Below are positions 58,447-64,000 of a DNA stretch of 64,000 nt, in pieces (positions within the stretch are counted from its first letter, which is position 1; every line of letters begins with the position of its first letter). The notes under the pieces are model-generated. The model was not told the DNA's origin and did no database searches. It saw only the letters and a list, made by a program, of their open reading frames with translations. The position numbers were made by a program, and so were the translations under genes. The stretch comes from Pascua guehoae (lineage: Eukaryota > Basidiomycota > Tremellomycetes > Trichosporonales > Trichosporonaceae): assembly GCA_001600415.1 (NCBI GenBank), contig BCJX01000018.1, forward strand, positions 201,949-265,948, given 5' to 3'.

Positions 58447-61400
58447 ATGAGTACCAGTGGACACGCCACGCCCGTCACCCCGGCGGCCATGTCGCCTCCG
58501 CGCCGGTTCTCGGCCTTTGAGCGCTCGCCCTCGCCCCGCGTCCCGCGTTTATCAACTCCTTCGCGCTTGCCAAGTATAAGCTCTGGCCAGCCGTTTGAGT
58601 TTGACGACGACGTCGTCTCGGGCCTGTCCGCCATGACCATGGGTGCTACTGGAGCCGCCCCACCGTCTGCCGTCTCTGTGAGCCGTGCGCCCAACGGTCC
58701 CGCCACAGTCTTTGGCTTTTCTGCCTCGACCGCGGCGCAGCCCCAGCTCAATATGGCCGCAGCACATCCGCAGCTCTCGACTTCTCCGCCGGCGGTCCCG
58801 CACCTCGTCCTCGCAAAGGGCGGCACGGTGCGGCCCCTCCTTTCCCCGACGCTGACTTCGCCGACTGCTCCCCCAGGCTCGGTGGACGTGTGGGTCCCGG
58901 CTGAGCCAGGCAGCCCACATCCCGTGTTCTCGACGTCGCCTCGCGCGTCGCTGGTCGAGTTTCCCCCACGCTCACGCCGCAATTCGTCGAGGCGCAATTC
59001 TGCCGCCATTGTCTCAATCTCGCTGTCGTCTCGGTCTCGTTCCCGGACACCACGAGGAAGCACCTCGGTGCTCCCTGATCGGTCCGGGTCTGGAACGCCA
59101 AGTAAAGCGCCAACGCCCAAAGGAGGCGACCCTTCGGCCGGCTCATTTGCAAATGGCCTTGCGCTGACCGACGCCTGGGCCCCCGGTGTCGATGACATGG
59201 GTGACTGGCAGCCGACGGGTGGCATGCTCCTCGACGACGAGGGCGACGATTCGTTTACGTTTGACGACGACTTTGAGTCCAAGGGCCGCTCGTGGACGGC
59301 TGAGTCGGAGGCGAGTGCGGTTGCAGACGTTCTCCGCCCGGGCATGTTATTCGGCGAAGGTATCGAGTTTGAGGGTGATGTCATCCAGCCTGCTGTGGGC
59401 CGCACCCAGCATGGCGACACGAGTCGTGTGGGGCTTCCACTACGTCGTGACGGCAGCCAGTTTGGCGTCAGCCGCACGGCCAACGGCGTGCAGCCAAGGC
59501 CCAAAAAAGTGTACGAGGTCATCCGGCAGCTCGGCTCTGGTTCCTACGCCGTCGTCTACCTCGTACGCGAACGCGGGGGCCGCGAACGCGAGTACGCGCT
59601 CAAGTGCCTGAGCAAAAAGGACCTCGAAGAGGAGCAGCTCGAGACTCAGCTTTTCGAGGCCACGATCCACCTCTCGCTTCCCATCCACCGCAATCTTGTC
59701 ACACTTCACGACACGCTCCAGACAAAGAACTGGCTCTTTCTTATGCTCGAGCTGTGCCCTGGCGAGGATCTGTGAGTAAATTCGGGAGTGTAAAACGACG
59801 CCCTGGCGTGACCAGCTGACCCTCTTCTTCTCCCACAGGTTCTACTGGCTCGAGCGCTCGCGTGACGCTTCTCCGCCCCCTGCCAATTCCCGCCTGCCTC
59901 CCGAGGTGCACTCTGGCGGCATGGACATCATGTCGTCATCGGGTCTCTCGTCGTCGTCGATTCCGTTCTCCACCTCGCAACTGTTTTCCAACATTCCTTC
60001 ATCATTCACAAATTCACCCAGCGCATTCTCACCAAACGGGTTTGGCGGATCGCCAGCGTCGCTCCTATTTGCCCACCACAATGGCTCGCATGTCGCCGCC
60101 GCCCACAGCTCGTATGGCGCGGCCACCCCACCCACACCATCTCTCCTTTCTGCCTTTTCAGCCAACACACTCCTTACCCAACGACGCCTGCGCCTTATCG
60201 CGTCCATGTTTTCGCAAATGTGCGAGGCGGTCGCCGTTTGCCACAATGCAGGTGTAAGCCATCGCGACATCAAGCCCGAAAACTTTATCTGCTGCGACTC
60301 TGTCGAGCTCGAAGCGGTCGACGACGCGTCCAACTACCCAGACAAGCCCGACTTTGGCCCCCAGGCCAAGCGCAAGGTGATTGTCAAGCTGACCGACTTT
60401 GGCCTTTCGACTACCGACTTTGAGTCGGGCGACGTCGAGTGCGGCTCCAAGCCATACATGTCGTACGAGTGCCGCAACAACCTCGGCCCAACGTACCAAC
60501 CGGCGCCGGCCGACGTCTGGTCGCTTGGCATTGTGCTCATCAACATGCTCTTCCACCGCAACCCGTGGAAGGACCCGACCGAGGGCGACCCCAACTTTGA
60601 CACGTTTATGATGGACCCCATCGGGTTCTTTACGTCCAAGTTTACCGGTATCGGCAAAGAAGTCGCGACATATCTTGCCGAGCGCGTCTTGTGTCTCGAT
60701 TACGAGGACCGTGTGACGGCGCGAGAGCTCGGCATTTGGGTCCGCTCCCTGCCCGAGATGATTGGCGGCCGCCGTGCCGTTCAGGCGCTCAAGGTCGCCC
60801 GTCTCGAGAGCCGCGCCAAGCAGACGGCTGGCGACAAGGGTCTCTTTGTAAAGTCGCCCATTTCCAACCACAACCCCCACAAGAGCGCCTTTACCTCTGC
60901 ACTTACCTCGACCCTGGCGTCGGCGCCACCCATGCCGCCGCCAAACATGCCGCCACCGCCTGTTCCGCAGATTGTCGAGATCCCCGGTCTAGCATCGCTT
61001 CCGCCGCCCTCGGAGCTCGCGCACGCCACCGCCATGCAACAGGCTGCCGCCATTGCCCACCCTGCACCGACACCCGACCTCGACGGCGACGACATGCGTT
61101 CCGCTACGACGTATGATGACAACCCCACGCCGACGGACACGAGCGCACTCGTCTCGCCTGAACCCACCGAGGGCGGCGATGTGGAAAACGTTGACCACGT
61201 CGACGACCTGGATGGCGACGCCGACGACGCGGATCGTGACGATTCAAAGTCGCCCGATGACAAGACGCCCGAGGAACGCTCGCTCTCGACGCAAAAGCGC
61301 CGCAAGCGTGGTGTACGCAAGGGCAAGGCTGCCAAGGCTGCGATGCGGGCCAACAGCGACGACTTGCCGTCACGCGAAGAGCGCGACGCGTTTGTTGCCG

Positions 61401-62593
61401 AGCTCGTATCCGCATCCGAAGAGCTTGCACGCGACCTGAGCCAAAAGAAGCACTTTGACCCGAGTCGTGACGCCGATTTCCCGCCGTTGGGCACTTCGCC
61501 GGCGCAGGTCGCCGCTGCGCGCAAGTCGCGCTGGAAGGAATTTCTTGCAATGTCCAAGGGGAACCCGCAGCTCGAGGCGCTGGCCAAGCGCGTCGCCGAG
61601 CGCGACCAGTTTGCTGGCGGCACGTGGTCTGCACCTGCAAAATTACAGGCCGGGCATGCCGAGGCCGGTCGTCCACACACCGCCAAGCATGCGCACACGT
61701 CGTCTGCCGTTCACCATGCAGCCACGACTCATTCTGGGTTTACGTCGAGCGTCGCAACTGCTTCGAGCTCGGCCTCGAGCTCTTATGGCGCCGGTCCCGA
61801 CGACGACGACTGGCGCCGTCACCGCCGCGAGCGTGAGCAGGAGCGTGAGCGCGAGCGCGAGCAGCGTGAACGTGATGCGCAGCTTGCGCGTGAAAAGGAG
61901 CGCGAAAAGGAGCGCGAGCCCAAACGTGCACCGTCTCCCGAGGCCGTCGTACCCAAGAACCGCCCTGGACGTCGTGGGACCGAGGACTCGTCGCGCAGCC
62001 GTGCCGCTGCACTCGCTGCCGCGGCGATCAGTGCGGGCATGGAGCCGATGGGCTCGTTTGGGCGTCCCAGCCATCTCGGTCGCCCGCCGCACGCCCACCT
62101 ACCTCATCCTGTCCATTCTGTTCCCTCGGCGCATCCCCCGACGATTGGCCACCGCCCGCCTGGCCGCTCGCCGCTTGCCTCTACCACGGACCGCGCCGGC
62201 GAGCGCTGGGCGCCTCCGACATCGAGCGTGCCCATGCCGATTGCCGCTGCGCGCGCGCCTCGTGATCGTGAGCGTGACCGTGAGCGTGAACGCGAGCGTG
62301 AGCGCGACCGCGAACGCGAACGTGAGCGCGACCGCAACCGCGACCGGAATCTTGACCGGAATCTTGACCGCCGCCACGAGCGCTCGTACGACTATGACCG
62401 CCGCAAACCCGAGCCGATTGTGATCAAGACGAACGGCTCGGCCGCGCCTGCGCCGGCGGCCACGAGCTCGTCGAGCCTGACGACCATTATGGGCAGCAGC
62501 CCGGCCGAGTCGCCCAACAAGCCCAAGCTCAAGGGCCAGATCCAGAGTCTTGCCAAGATGCTTGGAGGGCTCAAGGCCAAGGGCCGTGACTGA
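58447..62593 (+). CDS. Large Ser/Thr protein kinase, Ran1/Ksp1-like
   Basis: Exons 58447-59771 and 59839-62593 (67-bp intron, phase 2) give 1359 aa. MSTSGHATPVTP is chosen as start; an in-frame ATG at 58054 would add 131 low-complexity residues. A ~355-residue Ser/Pro-rich N-terminus precedes the kinase domain: glycine loop RQLGSGSYAVVYLV, catalytic Lys in YALKCL, HRDIKPENF, DFG in KLTDFGLST, CGSKPYMSYECRNN in the activation loop and ADVWSLGIVLINML. All catalytic residues are present. A ~95-residue Ser/Pro-rich insert separates LELCPGEDLFYWLE from the HRD region. The ~580-residue tail has coiled, charged blocks (RERERDRERERERDRERE). Activation-loop form and domain layout resemble Ran1/Ksp1-type fungal kinases linked to nutrient and meiosis control; the subfamily is inferred. 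Confidence 0.84.
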
Positions 62594-63629
62594 GCCCAGC
62601 CAGGAGCTGTGGATCGGCTGCGATTGAGCGCCAATGCTAGTAGCCACGGAATACACGCAGTGACCACCCATTTCTATGACTTTCAACCTACGACCATCGC
62701 CAGACCATCACCGACCCGACCCCTCCTTCCCGCGCCCCTAGTCGAACCCCCTAAACACAACCCTCCGCCCCTCTCCCCCCAACACCCCCGACCCCAACCT
62801 CCCCGCCCCGCCCCGCTCATACCCACACCCACTCCTTGTTGAGACGAAAGAAGCCAAACCAAACCAAATCGCAAGAAAGAACACGCAAAGAAGGAAAGAG
62901 GAATGTATCATCGAGCAGCGCCCAACGCTGCGATCATTGCATCGGGAGCTGCTAGCATAGTTTGGTGACAAGTAACACATGTACGATATCAATGCATCGT
63001 GGTGGTAGTAGCGAGGCGGGGGTGCTTTCGGGTGCATTGACTGGGGAGCAGCCGAAGGAGCGGGGTGGAGGGCAGCACGTGGGCTTTGTAGGCCGGTGCG
63101 TGGAGGGGTTGGAGGAGGGCCTTGGAGGTGAGTTGGGGCGGGATCGAGTTGAGTTTGGAGCTGAGGCTGGCCATGAAGTTGGGGTTGGAGTTGGGCAGGA
63201 AGTTACGGGGTTGGAGTTGGGCAGGAAGTACGGGGTTGTCGGGTTATCGCCCTGAGGCTAACCAAGGTCTGAGCCAGCACAGCACAACCACAGCACGTAC
63301 CAAGCAGACAGCCGTGCAGCCAAGAGGAGCCAAGACCAACCTGGTCCGCGTGCAGTAGCAACCCAGACAAGCCCAGCACAGTCAAGAGCACGAGTGTGAT
63401 ATACCACGGCGCCCATCGCCCACCGGTGTGGACAAAGCGCAACAGTCACAAGAGTCAGCCACGCCGCTCGCTCGAACAATCCAGTAGGCGTAGTCTGGCC
63501 CGTCTCGGACACGTACTGTACGCTGGCCAACGTCATGCCATAGAACGCTGCCAACACATATCAATCTTACTCTGCATACGTACAACACTGCCAACCTCCA
63601 CCCCCATTCGCGCACCAGCACAGCCCAGC
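62594..63629. other. Intergenic between convergent kinase and GrpB-family genes
   Basis: 3' flanks. The plus strand has repeats of GTTGGAGTTGGGCAGGAAGT (about 63181-63225). On the minus strand, 63258-63557 is open and hydrophobic but has no ATG at its start; see rejected items. Confidence 0.5.
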
Positions 63630-64000
63630 TCACCCCCCATTCGCGCGCCTAATCGCCTCGACGTCCCCGCGCCCCATCCCCCCCTCTTGGAGGATACGCG
63701 CGAGCACCCCCGTCTTGCCCCGTACATACGCGTCCATCTCGCCCTGGGCGAGGGAGAGCTTTGTGCGTGTGTACGCGGCGCGCAGGTCGGGGCGCGCGCG
63801 GAGGGTATCGCGGACGGTGAGGTGGTTGAGGAGCGCAGTGTTGGGGGTGACGAGGTAGATGTGCGTGGAGATTTGCGGTGGGATGAGTATGGTTGGGGGC
63901 GGGCGGGGTGCTGCGGATGGCGGTGCTGCGGATGGCGGTGTTGGGGGAGGGGGTGTTGGGGGAGGGAGACCGAGAAGAGTATGAGAATGGTAGGGGTGAC
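63630..64000 (-). CDS. GrpB/UPF0157-family protein, C-terminal part
   Basis: The 5' part lies beyond the window. The readable C-terminus contains STHIYLVTPNTALLNHLTVR then DTLRARPDLRAAYTRTKLSL, and DAYVRGKTGVLARILQEGG, ending RRANGG at TGA 63632-63630. This is the C-terminal half of the GrpB (nucleotidyltransferase-like) fold: H-x-H/Y-hV, the R-D-x-L-R-x-x-P block, and Y-x-x-x-K. A Pro-rich, repetitive stretch upstream (CATCCGCAGCACCGC repeats, 63900-63950) may include an intron, so the left boundary of this exon is unknown. Fungal members have no established reaction. Confidence 0.68.
   Translation of the reverse strand, partial: HPYHSHTLLGLPPPTPPPPTPPSAAPPSAAPRPPPTILIPPQISTHIYLVTPNTALLNHLTVRDTLRARPDLRAAYTRTKLSLAQGEMDAYVRGKTGVLARILQEGGMGRGDVEAIRRANGG

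Noticed and set aside
60158..60880. 240-codon minus-strand frame within the kinase gene
   Set aside because: Mirror image of the conserved kinase domain; no independent signal.
63258..63557. Hydrophobic minus-strand frame (YGMTLASVQYVSETGQTT...) resembling a small membrane protein
   Set aside because: It has no ATG at its beginning, cannot be spliced in phase to the GrpB-family exon upstream, and its second half runs out of hydrophobic pattern in one frame and continues in another. Too little to call.

Overview
The window is fungal nuclear DNA. Genes carry several short introns (mostly 36-70 bp) with GT-AG borders and CTRAC-type branch sites close to the 3' splice site. The GC content is high. 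Protein content (Ssn6, Coq9, Pex5, a secreted GH3 glucosidase, Arylsulfotran_2, an AVT transporter) fits a basidiomycete yeast. A Tremellomycete, probably Trichosporonales, is my inference; no rDNA or marker is present to fix it. A run of 58 Ns lies inside one intron.

Layout. 1-3108: 3' part of the SSN6/CYC8 co-repressor gene (+). 3409-5014: J-domain membrane protein (+). 5502-7616: three identical tRNA-Gly(GCC) genes in a tandem segmental duplication, then an intron-containing tRNA-Asp(GTC). 7992-8857: a single-module BTB-like protein (-). 9157-10359: single-pass membrane protein (-). 11424-12173: ACT-domain protein (-). 12536-15412: GH3 beta-glucosidase (+). 15674-17520: COQ9 (-), divergent from mitochondrial aspartyl-tRNA synthetase at 17761-21503 (+). 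21964-24835: PEX5 (-). 26324-28729: secreted arylsulfotransferase-like protein (-). 29689-44631: an array of six two-module BTB-like genes, three on the minus strand and then three on the plus strand, head to head around 37.6-38.2 kb. 45736-50010: a large FHA protein with Ki-67-like TP-x-G-[VL]-[KR]-[ED]-[ML] repeats (-). 50911-53019: AVT-type amino acid transporter (+). 53020-58446: long stretch without a gene I can support. 58447-62593: large Ser/Thr kinase of the Ran1/Ksp1 type (+). 63630-64000: 3' end of a GrpB/UPF0157 gene (-).

Most of the window is core eukaryotic housekeeping: transcriptional repression, ubiquinone synthesis, mitochondrial translation and peroxisome import. The unusual part is the BTB array. 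Each of its proteins holds two copies of a module of about 200 residues (a BTB/POZ-like start followed by a helical tail). The same phase-2 intron interrupts both copies at the same point, so an internal duplication came first and gene amplification followed. One member carries a frameshift. A single-module relative lies 21 kb away. The system looks lineage-specific and its role is unknown. Exon borders throughout were placed by eye from splice motifs, reading frame and family similarity.
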